This document shows, piece by piece, positions 43,461-50,908 of a stretch of 64,000 bases of DNA (position 1 is the first letter of the stretch; the number at the start of each line of letters is the position of its first letter). The notes under the pieces are model-generated. The model did no database searches. It had not been told where the DNA came from and was given only the letters and a program-made list of their open reading frames with translations. The translations under genes were made by a program, and so were the position numbers. Source of the stretch: Sphingomonas sp. Leaf9 (lineage in GTDB: Bacteria; Pseudomonadota; Alphaproteobacteria; Sphingomonadales; Sphingomonadaceae); assembly GCF_001421355.1 (NCBI RefSeq), contig NZ_LMKC01000004.1, positions 310,001 through 374,000 on the forward strand, written 5' to 3'.

Positions 43461-43880
43461 CTACTCGCCGATCAGGTGGACCGCGACGCGCCGCCGGTGC
43501 GCGGCTCTCCGGTGTTCGAACAGGTAGATACCCTGCCAGATGCCCAGCACCGGGCGGTAACCGACCACCGGAATCGACAGCGACACGCCGGTCAGCGCGG
43601 TGCGCAGATGTGCGGGCATGTCGTCCGGCCCTTCCTCGGCATGGGCATAGCGGTCGCTTTCGGGCGCGATGTGGCGGAAATAGCGCTCCAGATCGTCGCG
43701 CGCCGTCTCACTGGTATTTTCCTGGATCAGCAGCGAGGCGGAGGTGTGGCGGCAGAACAGGGTGAGCAGCCCGTCGGCGATGCCGGTCGATTCGACCCAG
43801 TGGCGCACCTGCCCCGTTACCAGCACCAGCCCCTGCCCGTTGGTGACCACCACCAGCTCGCCATGTTCCTGTCGCATCAT
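43461..43880 (-). CDS. YjbQ family protein (UPF0047)
   Basis: A 139-residue protein of the YjbQ/UPF0047 family, some members of which show weak thiamine-phosphate synthase activity; the true role is unknown. Visible blocks are GLLTLFCRHTSASLLIQENTSETARDDLERYFRHIAPES, HAEEGPDDMPAHLRTALTGVSLSIPV and LGIWQGIYLFEHR, with metal-binding histidines (CRHTSAS, DDMPAHL, FEHR). Start at ATG 43880 after an AGGGACG site; a second ATG follows at once. It is divergent from the flavin-linked enzyme at 43926 with 45 bases between starts. Confidence 0.9.
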   Translation of the reverse strand: MMRQEHGELVVVTNGQGLVLVTGQVRHWVESTGIADGLLTLFCRHTSASLLIQENTSETARDDLERYFRHIAPESDRYAHAEEGPDDMPAHLRTALTGVSLSIPVVGYRPVLGIWQGIYLFEHRRAAHRRRVAVHLIGE

Positions 43881-43925
43881 CGTCCCTGCTTGCCCGAAGC
43901 GGTCGCCCCGCGCTAGGCGGGAGCC

Positions 43926-44954
43926 ATGACCAACGCATCGATCGGCGCCGAGCGCCTGGCGCGCCGCATGGCGCGCGGCTGTGAATTCCTTGGCTCCGAC
44001 ACCGCGATCCTGTGCGGCGCGATGTCGTGGGTGTCCGAACGCAACCTGGTGGCCGCCATCTCCAACGCCGGCGGGTTCGGCGTGATCGCGTGCGGGGCGA
44101 TGACGCCCGAGCTGCTGGATGCCGAGATTACCGGGACCAAGGCGCTGACGGACAAGCCGTTCGGCGTGAACCTGATCACGATGCACCCGGCGCTGTTCGA
44201 CCTGATCGACGTGTGCGGCCGCCACCGCGTCACCCATGTCGTGCTGGCCGGCGGCCTGCCGCCCAAGGGGTCGCTGGAGGCGATCAAGGCGACGGGGGCT
44301 AAGGTCATCGCGTTCGCCCCTGCCCTCGCGCTTGCCAAGAAGCTGATCCGGTCGGGCGCCGATGCGCTGGTGATCGAGGGGATGGAGGCCGGCGGCCATA
44401 TCGGCCCCGTCTCTACCAGCGTGCTGGCGCAGGAAATGCTGCCCGAGGTCGCCGAGCAGGTCCCGGTGTTCGTCGCCGGCGGGATCGGCCGGGGCGAGGC
44501 GATCGCCGGCTACCTCGATATGGGTGCGGCGGGCGTGCAGCTCGGCACGCGATTCGTCTGCGCGACCGAATCGATCGCGCATCCGGCGTTCAAGAAGGCG
44601 TTCCTGCGGGCGTCGGCGCGCGATGCCGTGGCCAGCGTGCAGATCGATGCGCGGCTGCCCGTCATTCCGGTGCGCGCACTGAAGAATGCCGGGGGCGAGC
44701 TGTTCACCGCCAAGCAGCGCGAAGTGGCGCAGTTGCTCGACGAAGGCAGCGTCGCGATGGCCGAGGCGCAGTTGCAGATCGAACATTATTGGGCCGGGGC
44801 GCTGCGCCGTGCGGTGATCGACGGCGATGTCGAGCATGGCAGCCTGATGGCCGGGCAGTCGGTCGGCATGGTGACGAAGGAAGAACCGGCGGCCGAGATC
44901 ATCGCCACGCTGATGGCGGAGGCCGCGCAGGCGCTGGAAAAACGGGCGGCCTGA
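43926..44954 (+). CDS. FMN-dependent NAD(P)H oxidoreductase / nitronate monooxygenase family
   Basis: A 342-residue TIM-barrel flavoprotein related to 2-nitropropane dioxygenase and FabK. Blocks include AILCGAMSWVSERNLVAAISNAGGFGVIACGAM, GVNLITMHP, ALVIEGMEAGGHIGPVST, VPVFVAGGIGRGEAIAGYLDMGAAGVQLGTRF. The EAGGH histidine is the catalytic residue of nitronate monooxygenases. The long C-terminal part after residue 230 is typical of the YrpB subgroup. The physiological substrate is not known. Followed by repeats of families D and C. Confidence 0.86.
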   Translation: MTNASIGAERLARRMARGCEFLGSDTAILCGAMSWVSERNLVAAISNAGGFGVIACGAMTPELLDAEITGTKALTDKPFGVNLITMHPALFDLIDVCGRHRVTHVVLAGGLPPKGSLEAIKATGAKVIAFAPALALAKKLIRSGADALVIEGMEAGGHIGPVSTSVLAQEMLPEVAEQVPVFVAGGIGRGEAIAGYLDMGAAGVQLGTRFVCATESIAHPAFKKAFLRASARDAVASVQIDARLPVIPVRALKNAGGELFTAKQREVAQLLDEGSVAMAEAQLQIEHYWAGALRRAVIDGDVEHGSLMAGQSVGMVTKEEPAAEIIATLMAEAAQALEKRAA

Positions 44955-44957
44955 ACC

Positions 44958-45005
44958 CCAAAGTTCACAAAGTTCACACTCGCCACGGTTTCGCACGCGG
45001 CGTGG
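44958..45005. repeat. Short dispersed repeat, family D, copy 2
   Basis: CCAAAGTTCACAAAGTTCAC then ACTCGCCACGGTTTCGCACGCGG, matching 5751-5796 with a few changes, again directly after a stop codon. TGTAGGAAAGC recurs downstream at about 45078. The rest of 45006-45097 holds a GTCACGCGGTCACGATGCG...CGTGACCGGAG imperfect palindrome. Confidence 0.75.
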
Positions 45006-45097
45006 CGTTTACCGTGGCGGGGGTCACGCGGTCACGATGCGAAAGAGCGTGACCGGAGTGTCGCAGGGCGTGGGGCTGTAGGAAAGCCCGGCATGAA

Positions 45098-45183
45098 CGT
45101 CACCCCGGACTTGATCCGGGGTCCCGCTTCTTCTTCTGGCGCTGGGCAAGGCAGCGGGACCCCGGGTCAAGCCCGGGGTGACG
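45098..45183. repeat. Dispersed palindromic repeat, family C, copy 3
   Basis: CGTCACCCCGGACTTGATCC at the left and GGGTCAAGCCCGGGGTGACG at the right, with GGGGTCCCGC / GCGGGACCCC inside. It ends 12 bases before the stop of the convergent STAS-like gene. Confidence 0.93.
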
Positions 45184-45195
45184 TTAGTGGGAGGG

Positions 45196-45588
45196 TCAGG
45201 CCGCTTCCTCTTCGCGCAACCATGCCAGCGCTTCCTCACGCGAATCGAACATCGGCAGGTGGGGCAGCGCGCGCTTCGCCTGCATCGACAGCAGCGCGCT
45301 GTTGCGCACCAGCGCGATCTTGCGCGAGGTCGTGCGCGAACGGTCAGCGATGGCGCCGATCGCGGCGAGGACGTCGGGCGACTGGACCGCGAAGCCGGTG
45401 ATGTCGAACAGCGCGACCTGCTCCCCCGGCCGGACGCCGAGCGACGGCAGCCGCATCACCGCGTCGCGAATCGCCGCGCCGAAGCGCCCGACGGTGCCGA
45501 GGTCCCAATGCCCGAACAATGCGAAGTCCAGCATCCACGGCGCGGAAGTGATGGCCCCGCGAAAGGCGGGATCGTCGGCGATCTGCAT
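45196..45588 (-). CDS. STAS/SpoIIAA-like protein
   Basis: A 130-residue cytoplasmic protein. The core (DLGTVGRFGAAIRDAVMRLPSLGVRPGEQVALFDITGFAVQSPDVLAAIGAIADRSRTTSRKIALVRNSALLSMQAKRAL) has the strand-helix order of the SpoIIAA-like/STAS fold found in anti-sigma antagonist relatives and lipid-binding proteins. The ITGFAVQS stretch stands where antagonists carry a phosphorylatable serine, but I see no partner kinase. It is monocistronic. The upstream 96 bases contain TATAAA about 60 bases before the start as a possible -10. Confidence 0.6.
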   Translation of the reverse strand: MQIADDPAFRGAITSAPWMLDFALFGHWDLGTVGRFGAAIRDAVMRLPSLGVRPGEQVALFDITGFAVQSPDVLAAIGAIADRSRTTSRKIALVRNSALLSMQAKRALPHLPMFDSREEALAWLREEEAA

Positions 45589-45684
45589 GGTTGTCCTGTA
45601 GCGTGGCGGCGCACAGCGTCGTGCGCGGCACGAAATGTCACAGGATATTGTTTATAAAGCGTTTCCTGCCGAATCGTATCCGGT

Positions 45685-46698
45685 TCAGTAGGCGCGGCGG
45701 ATCGCGAACTCGACCGCTTCGATCATCGCATCCTTCGCCGGACCATTGGGGAAACGCCCGATCGCATCGATCGCCCGCTGGCCATAATGGCGGGCGCGCG
45801 CCAGCGTGTCGTCGACCGCACGGGTCGACCGGATCAGGGTGATCGCGTGCGCCAGATCGGCGTCGCTCGCCCGCTTGCCCGACACCGCGTCGCGCCAGAA
45901 CGCCCGCGATTCCTCGTCGCCGCGCGCATAGGCGAGGATGACGGGCAGCGTCATCTTGCCCTCGCGGAAATCGTCGCCCGCGTCCTTGCCCATGGTATCG
46001 GCGTCGGACACGTAATCGATCGCGTCGTCGACCAGCTGGAACGCGATGCCGAGGTTGCGGCCATAGGCGTCGAGCGCGGCTTCGTCGGCGTCGGAGCGAT
46101 CGGCGACGATCGCGGCGATGCGGCACGCGGCGGCGAAGAGCGCGGCGGTCTTCGCCCCGATGATGTCGAGATAGCGATCCTCGGGCGTGTCGATCCGGCG
46201 GATCGCGGTCAGCTGGTTGACCTCGCCCTCGGCGATCACGGCGGAGGCACCCGACAGGACGCGCAGCGCCTTCAGGCTTTCCGCCTCGACCATCAGTTCG
46301 AAGCTCTTGGAAAACAGGAAGTCACCGACCAGCACGCTGGCCGGATTGCCCCAGATGATGTTGGCAGTGCGCTTGCCCCGGCGCAGATCCGACCCGTCGA
46401 CCACATCGTCGTGCAGCAGCGTCGCGGTGTGGATGAACTCGACCGCCGCCGACAGCAGGTGATGGCGCGTGCCGCCATAGCCGATCAGCCGTGCACTCGC
46501 GAGCGTCAGCATCGGCCGCATCCGCTTGCCCCCGCCGGCGATCAGGTGACCGGCCAGTTCGGGGATCAGCGGGATTTTCGACTGCATGCGATCGAGGATG
46601 ACCGCGTTGACGCGATTCATGTCGTCGGCGACCAGCGCCATCAGCGGATCGAGCGAGGGGTCGGTGCGCTTGTCGAGGCGGTGCAGGGTAGCCGTCAT
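45685..46698 (-). CDS. ispB: Long-chain polyprenyl diphosphate synthase (quinone side chain)
   Basis: Builds the isoprenoid tail of ubiquinone. The 337 residues hold the paired aspartate-rich motifs LLHDDVVDGSDLRRGK and FQLVDDAIDYV, GGKRMRPMLTLASARLIGY and GEVNQLTAIRR. The first motif is preceded by small residues, as in enzymes making C40-C50 chains. Sphingomonads use ubiquinone-10, so a decaprenyl product is likely, but length cannot be read from sequence. Start at ATG 46698; an upstream in-frame ATG would add 68 unrelated residues. Divergent from the chorismate mutase gene. Confidence 0.93.
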   Translation of the reverse strand: MTATLHRLDKRTDPSLDPLMALVADDMNRVNAVILDRMQSKIPLIPELAGHLIAGGGKRMRPMLTLASARLIGYGGTRHHLLSAAVEFIHTATLLHDDVVDGSDLRRGKRTANIIWGNPASVLVGDFLFSKSFELMVEAESLKALRVLSGASAVIAEGEVNQLTAIRRIDTPEDRYLDIIGAKTAALFAAACRIAAIVADRSDADEAALDAYGRNLGIAFQLVDDAIDYVSDADTMGKDAGDDFREGKMTLPVILAYARGDEESRAFWRDAVSGKRASDADLAHAITLIRSTRAVDDTLARARHYGQRAIDAIGRFPNGPAKDAMIEAVEFAIRRAY

Positions 46699-46816
46699 GT
46701 CCCAAGCGATGTGGCCGTTCGCACACGCGAACGCAAGGGAAAGGCGGGTTGCAACCCACGTCCCGTCGCGCGAAAGGGGCAGTCCCCGGCTCCCGCCGCC
46801 GATCAGGAAGGACATC

Positions 46817-47110
46817 ATGCCCGACGCGACGCTGCAACGCTTCCGCCAGAGCATCGACAATATCGATGCGGCGCTGGTCTTCCTGCTCGCCGAGCGGTTC
46901 AAGGTGACGCAGGCGGTGGGCCACTACAAGGCCGAGAACGGCCTGCCTCCCGCCGATCCGGGGCGCGAGGAATCGCAGATCGCGCGGCTGCGGTCGCTCG
47001 CCCGCGATGCCGATCTCGATCCCGAATTTTCCGAGAAGTTCCTGCGCTTCATCATTGACGAGGTGATTCGCCATCACCAGTCGCTGCAGGACGACGGGGC
47101 GGCACGGTGA
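46817..47110 (+). CDS. Chorismate mutase (AroQ type)
   Basis: A 97-residue monofunctional AroQ-class enzyme turning chorismate into prephenate for Phe and Tyr synthesis. It is all-helical, with the active-site pattern LQRFRQSIDNIDAALVFLLAERFKVTQAVGHYKAENGLPPADPGREESQIARL, where the first arginine, the Lys in HYKAE and the Arg in GREE match AroQ. An AGGAAGGA site precedes ATG 46817. There is no signal peptide, so it is cytoplasmic. Its stop overlaps the GTG start of a GH130-like gene, an odd partner. Confidence 0.92.
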   Translation: MPDATLQRFRQSIDNIDAALVFLLAERFKVTQAVGHYKAENGLPPADPGREESQIARLRSLARDADLDPEFSEKFLRFIIDEVIRHHQSLQDDGAAR

Positions 47111-48216
47111 GCGACGACCGCATCGTCTTCGCGCCCGACGATGTCGACCTGACCCGATCGCCGCTGCGGCGGGGCATCGCCGAGCCGACCTTCGTGCTGG
47201 GGGCGTTCAACCCGGCGCTGACGCGGTTGCCGAACGGCAACCTGCTGCTGCTGGTGCGGGTCGCCGAGGCGCTGAGCGAACCGGTGCGGGACGGCCATGT
47301 GCGCTCGATCCGCTGGACGGCCGGACGCTATGTCCTCGACGCATTTCCGGCGGATGCGGCGGATGTCAGCGATCCACGCTTCTTTTCGTTGAAGGGCGGG
47401 GCGTACCCGTTCCTCGGCCTCACGTCGCTGTCGTGGCTGTTGCCGGTCGAGCTGTCGGCCGATGGGCAGCGGGTGGTGGCGGTGCATTACGACCGCGCGG
47501 TCGAACCGTCGGCGCCTTACGCGCAGTACGGCGTCGAGGACCCGCGCATCGTCCTGATCGACGGCACCTACTGGATGACAGTGTGCGGCGTGTCGGGTGG
47601 GCGGCTGTGCACCGTGATGTACCGGTCGGAGGACGGATTCGATTGGCGGTCGCAGGGGATCGTGCTGGACCATGGCAACAAGGACATGGTGCCGTTCGAG
47701 GGGCGGGTCGGCGATCGCCATGTGTCGCTGACGCGGCCCTTGTCGGATGCGTGGTTCGTCGCGGCCCCCGATGGGGCGGAGGGCAGCGGGCCGAGCATCA
47801 ACCTGGCGACCTCCCCCGACATGCTGCACTGGCGGCCGTTGAGCGAACCGGCGCTGCGGCCGTTGAAGGGGGCGGCGGCGTACAAGCTGGGCGGGGGCAC
47901 GCCGCCGGTGCGGACGCAGCGCGGGTGGATGCTGCTGTATCACGGTGTCGAGAAACAGGGCGCGGTCGGGGTGTATCGCACCTATCGCGCGCTGATCGAT
48001 GCGGAGGCACGCACGGTGCTGGAGCGCGACGAATCGCGACCGGTGCTGGAGGCGGCTTCGGCACTGATCGCGCCGATCGCGCATCAGGCGTATCTGCCGC
48101 AGCCGGTGGTGTTCACCACGGGCATCGTGGCGGATGGAGCGGACTGGATCGTGGCGTCGGGGGAAGCGGACCTGGCGTGCCGGTTGACGCGGATTGCGGG
48201 CGCGCGGCTGGACTGA
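47107..48216 (+). CDS. Glycoside hydrolase/phosphorylase GH130-like protein
   Basis: A 369-residue five-bladed propeller-type protein resembling GH130 beta-mannoside phosphorylases and hydrolases. Visible blocks are FNPALTRLPNGNLLLLVRVAE, GVEDPRIVLIDGTYWMTVCGVS (the catalytic-region ED-PR motif), GNKDMVPFEG, SPDMLHWRP and KLGGGTPPVRTQRGWMLLYHGVE. The phosphate-binding set cannot be settled by eye, so phosphorylase versus hydrolase is open. There is no signal peptide. Start GTG 47107 overlaps the chorismate mutase stop (GTGA). No mannan-use genes are nearby. Confidence 0.83.
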   Translation: MSDDRIVFAPDDVDLTRSPLRRGIAEPTFVLGAFNPALTRLPNGNLLLLVRVAEALSEPVRDGHVRSIRWTAGRYVLDAFPADAADVSDPRFFSLKGGAYPFLGLTSLSWLLPVELSADGQRVVAVHYDRAVEPSAPYAQYGVEDPRIVLIDGTYWMTVCGVSGGRLCTVMYRSEDGFDWRSQGIVLDHGNKDMVPFEGRVGDRHVSLTRPLSDAWFVAAPDGAEGSGPSINLATSPDMLHWRPLSEPALRPLKGAAAYKLGGGTPPVRTQRGWMLLYHGVEKQGAVGVYRTYRALIDAEARTVLERDESRPVLEAASALIAPIAHQAYLPQPVVFTTGIVADGADWIVASGEADLACRLTRIAGARLD

Positions 48217-48241
48217 TCTCCTCCTCCATCATTCCCCACCC

Positions 48242-48361
48242 CGTTCGCTTCGAGCGCAGGTTCGAGCTTGTCGAGAACCGAAGTCGAGAAGGGGTTGCCC
48301 CGAACGGCCAAGTTCTCGACGGACGCTTCTCGACAAGCTCGAAGCTGCTCGAACCGAACGG
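48242..48361. repeat. Dispersed palindromic repeat, family B, copy 2
   Basis: CGTTCGCTTCGAGCGCAGGT at the left and GAAGCTGCTCGAACCGAACG at the right, with TTCGAGCTTGTCGA / TCGACAAGCTCGAA inside. It fills the space between the convergent GH130-like and TSUP genes. Confidence 0.9.
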
Positions 48362-48368
48362 GAGAGAG

Positions 48369-49142
48369 CTACACCCCCAGCCACACCCGCAGCGGATTGG
48401 CCGGGTCCGCGACCAGCTTCACCGTCAGCGCCAGCGACACGACCACCAGCAGCGGCCGGATCGCCTTCCCGCCGAAACGGATCGCCAGCGCCGCGCCGAG
48501 CTGTCCCCCGGCGATGCTGGCGACCGCCATGGCGAGGCCCAGCGTCCACCACACATGGCCGCCCGCGACCAGCACCGCGACGCCGGCCAGGTTGCTGGCG
48601 AGGTTCAGCAGCTTGGTATGCGCCACCGCCCGCGTCGCGCCCATGCCGGCGGCGGTGACCAGCAGCAACGTGAAGAACGATCCGGTGCCGGGGCCGAAAA
48701 ACCCGTCATAGGTGCCGATCCCTGCCACCGCGAGCAGCAGCCCGGCGGGTGCGAGCCGGACATGGGTGTCGACATCGGACAGGCGCGGCCCGAACAGGAA
48801 ATACAGCGCCATCACGACCAGCAAGATCGGCAGCAGCCCGGCAAGGAAATGCGGGTCGATCCGCTGCACCAGCGCCGCGCCGACCGCCGCCCCGCCGAAC
48901 GAGGCGAGTGCGAGCCGCCACGACCGGTGGAGGTCGATATGCCCCTTGCGCCAGAAGGCGAAGGTTGCACCGGCGGTGCCGAACGCGCTTTGCAGCTTGT
49001 TGGTGCCGAGCGCCACGACCGGCGGGACGCCGGCGGCGAGCAGCGCCGGGATGGTGATGAGCCCGCCCCCGCCCGCCATCGCATCGATGGTACCGGCGCA
49101 GAACGCGACCAGCATGAGCAGGGCGATGAGTTGGGTGTCCAT
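48369..49142 (-). CDS. TSUP (TauE/SafE) family membrane permease, second copy
   Basis: A 257-residue inner-membrane permease. FCAGTIDAMAGGGGLITIPALLAAGVPPVVALGTNKLQSAFGTAGATFAF is the classic YfcA-type N-terminal repeat, and GIGTYDGFFGPGTGSFFTLLLVTAAGMGATRAVAHTKLLNLASNLAG is the second. It is closer to the YfcA branch than the paralogue at 22445. Substrate unknown (sulfur oxyanions or organic anions in the family). Upstream (49143 onward) are a family C palindrome and ssrA. Confidence 0.9.
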   Translation of the reverse strand: MDTQLIALLMLVAFCAGTIDAMAGGGGLITIPALLAAGVPPVVALGTNKLQSAFGTAGATFAFWRKGHIDLHRSWRLALASFGGAAVGAALVQRIDPHFLAGLLPILLVVMALYFLFGPRLSDVDTHVRLAPAGLLLAVAGIGTYDGFFGPGTGSFFTLLLVTAAGMGATRAVAHTKLLNLASNLAGVAVLVAGGHVWWTLGLAMAVASIAGGQLGAALAIRFGGKAIRPLLVVVSLALTVKLVADPANPLRVWLGV

Positions 49143-49236
49143 GGCGCGGGGCGTAGCGTGGATGCCGCGCGCGGGGAACCTCCCGGCCCGTATCCCGTCG
49201 TCATTCGACGTCGACCTTTCGACGAAGCGCCCCTTC

Positions 49237-49319
49237 CGTCACCCCGGACTTGATCCGGGGTCCCGCTATTCACAGCGGTTGGAAAAGAAGCGGGACCCCG
49301 GATCAAGTCCGGGGTGACG
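49237..49319. repeat. Dispersed palindromic repeat, family C, copy 4
   Basis: CGTCACCCCGGACTTGATCC at the left, perfectly mirrored by GGATCAAGTCCGGGGTGACG at the right, with GGGGTCCCGC / GCGGGACCCC inside. It lies between the divergent TSUP promoter and the 3' side of ssrA. Confidence 0.94.
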
Positions 49320-49424
49320 ATGGAAGAGGGCGGATTCTGGAAGGATGGCGCATGGCGGTCAAAGACCCCAACCTGCGCCGCCTGCCGTCCAGATCAAATT
49401 CGTGGACAGGTGGGGAGCTTCTGT

Positions 49425-49756
49425 TGCCCGGTGCTCCCCGTACCGCTGGAATCCGATTCTGTTGCCCGGTTCGGTCCAACCGCGCTATTTTAGAGTAACT
49501 TCAGGCCGTGAGGCCCTTAGTTACGCTGCAATCGCGAGTGCTTCGTTATCGTTGGCACTTGTGTGTATGGGCCGTTGCGGTGGTCCCATTCCGAACGAAA
49601 ACAGCGCTTTTCAACACACGTCGATCCTGGTTCGGCCCCGTCAGAAACGGTGTCCAGAAACACCACCTTATGGTGGAGCCGCCGGGTACTGCCCCCGGGT
49701 CCGCTGCGTCTATTGCACGCCGCAGTTTATCGTCATAGCCGGCTGGAAGCCGACAA
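49425..49756 (-). ncRNA. ssrA: tmRNA, circularly permuted two-piece form
   Basis: Rescues stalled ribosomes. On the minus strand the acceptor piece comes first and ends in CCA at 49671. A spacer of about 31 bases follows, and the coding piece starts with GGGGCCG at 49639. GGGGCCG pairs over seven positions with CGGCTCC before the CCA, including a G-U at the third pair, the alanine identity mark. A T-arm (CCGGG, seven-base loop, CCCGG) is visible. The tag frame runs from GCC at 49556 to TAA at 49521 and encodes ANDNEALAIAA. This permuted layout is the alphaproteobacterial type. The outer ends are estimates. Short open frames here are not genes. Confidence 0.93.
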
Positions 49757-49762
49757 AAGGGC

Positions 49763-49790
49763 ATATAGGCGTTCGGAAGCGCTTTGAAAA
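49763..49790 (-). promoter_or_regulatory. Predicted promoter of ssrA
   Basis: On the minus strand TTTTCA (49785-49790) and CTATAT (49763-49768) are 16 bases apart, fitting a sigma-70-type -35/-10 pair about 20 bases before the likely 5' end of the tmRNA precursor. The Rrf2 gene starts on the other strand 49 bases away. Confidence 0.5.
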
Positions 49791-49838
49791 GAAGCGGACT
49801 TCCCTTGCGCGCGATGCGGTGGCATGGGCAATCGGATC

Positions 49839-50270
49839 ATGCTGACCCAGCGTTCCCGCTATGCGCTTCGCGCGATGCTGTTTCTGGCCGAACAGCCTGC
49901 GGGCGAGGCACCGATGCCGATGCACCGCATCGCCACCGCCGCGAATGTGCCGCGCAAGTTCCTCGAACTGATCCTCGCCGACCTGCGCGAGGCGGGGTTC
50001 CTGTCGTCGACGCGCGGCAAGGCGGGCGGCTACCACCTTGCCCGGCCGGCGCACCTCATTTCGCTGGGCGAGATCATCCGCGTGATCGAAGGACCGCTGG
50101 CGCTGGTGCCGTGCGTCAGCCGCACCGCGTACCGCCCGTGCGGCGATTGCAAGGACGAGGCGAGCTGCGCCATCCGCCACGCGATGGCGCGGGTGCGCGA
50201 CGAAACCGCGCGCATCCTCGATGGCACCAGCTTGGCAGCGGCGGCTGCGCAGGAACTGGCCGCGGCCTGA
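49839..50270 (+). CDS. Rrf2-family transcriptional regulator
   Basis: A 143-residue winged-helix regulator. MLTQRSRYALRAMLFLAEQP and HRIATAANVPRKFLELILADLREAGFLSSTRGKAGGYHLAR are the Rrf2 DNA-binding signature. A cysteine cluster near residues 88-105 (VPCVS...RPCGDCKDEASCAIR) is where IscR, NsrR and relatives bind an iron-sulfur cluster; here four cysteines are available. So it probably senses iron-sulfur, nitric oxide or redox state, with unknown targets. I prefer ATG 49839 to 49824, as it gives the canonical N-terminus. Confidence 0.9.
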   Translation: MLTQRSRYALRAMLFLAEQPAGEAPMPMHRIATAANVPRKFLELILADLREAGFLSSTRGKAGGYHLARPAHLISLGEIIRVIEGPLALVPCVSRTAYRPCGDCKDEASCAIRHAMARVRDETARILDGTSLAAAAAQELAAA

Positions 50271-50278
50271 CCCTCCCG

Positions 50279-50361
50279 TACCCCTGCGCAGGCGGTGGTC
50301 CAGGGTTCCACGCATTGCCGCCGCGTTCCTGGCGCTGGACCCCCGCCTGCGCGGGGGTGCG
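50279..50361. repeat. Palindromic repeat, family E
   Basis: TACCCCTGCGCAGGCGGTGGTCCAG at the left against CTGGACCCCCGCCTGCGCGGGGGT at the right, an imperfect inverted repeat with about 24-base arms between the convergent Rrf2 and mscL genes. Shorter pieces of the same core (CCCCGCCTGCGCAGGGG) occur near 25371-25387 and 61577-61595. Confidence 0.8.
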
Positions 50362-50364
50362 GCA

Positions 50365-50826
50365 TTATTCGGGCAGCTTCTTTCCGGCGCGCAGTTCGTC
50401 GCGGATTTCGCGCAGCAGCGCGACTTCGGGCGGATCGGCGGCGGGGGGCACGTCGCCGGTCTTCTGTTCCTGATGCACCGTCGCGATCGCACGGTTCACG
50501 AACTTCACCAGCAGGAACACGATGAACGCGAGGATCAGGAAATTGATGATCACGCTGACGAACTGGCCATAGCCGAACAGCGGCACGCCGGCTTCCTTCA
50601 GCGCGGTGTAGTTGTCCGGGCTGCCCGTATAGGTCGCGGGGATCGGGCCCAGCTGGACGAAATAGCTCGAAAAATCGAACCCGCCGAACAGCCAGCCGAT
50701 GACCGGCATGATGATGTCGTCGGTCAGCGATTTGGTGATCGTGCCGAACGCCGCGCCGATGATGACGCCGACCGCGAGGTCGAGCACGTTGCCGCGCGCG
50801 ACGAAGGTGCGGAACTCCTTGAGCAT
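50365..50826 (-). CDS. mscL: Large-conductance mechanosensitive channel MscL
   Basis: Inner-membrane pentameric channel opened by membrane tension in osmotic downshock. The 153 residues show MLKEFRTFVARGNVLDLAVGVIIGAAFGTITKSLTDDIIMPVIG (first helix and pore constriction), then a periplasmic loop, FVSVIINFLILAFIVFLLVKFVNRA (second helix) and a cytoplasmic helix end (VALLREIRDELRAG). Slightly longer than E. coli MscL (136). Start at ATG 50826 after a GGAGGGTCC-type site. Monocistronic. Confidence 0.96.
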   Translation of the reverse strand: MLKEFRTFVARGNVLDLAVGVIIGAAFGTITKSLTDDIIMPVIGWLFGGFDFSSYFVQLGPIPATYTGSPDNYTALKEAGVPLFGYGQFVSVIINFLILAFIVFLLVKFVNRAIATVHQEQKTGDVPPAADPPEVALLREIRDELRAGKKLPE

Positions 50827-50908
50827 GGACTTGGACCCTCCCGTCTCTGCTTGAGGGCGCCATAGTGCTTCGATACGATGGCAATAGGCAAGGTTCAGGT
50901 GGGAAGAC

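Noticed and set aside
47433..49253. 606-codon plus-strand open frame crossing the GH130-like gene, a repeat and the TSUP gene.
   Set aside because: It passes through a palindrome and two genes in other frames and ends in repeat-derived SPRT, so it is a chance frame.
49508..49787. Several overlapping small open frames on the plus strand and one on the minus strand.
   Set aside because: They lie on the tmRNA gene, which explains the conserved sequence; the frames share no protein-like pattern.
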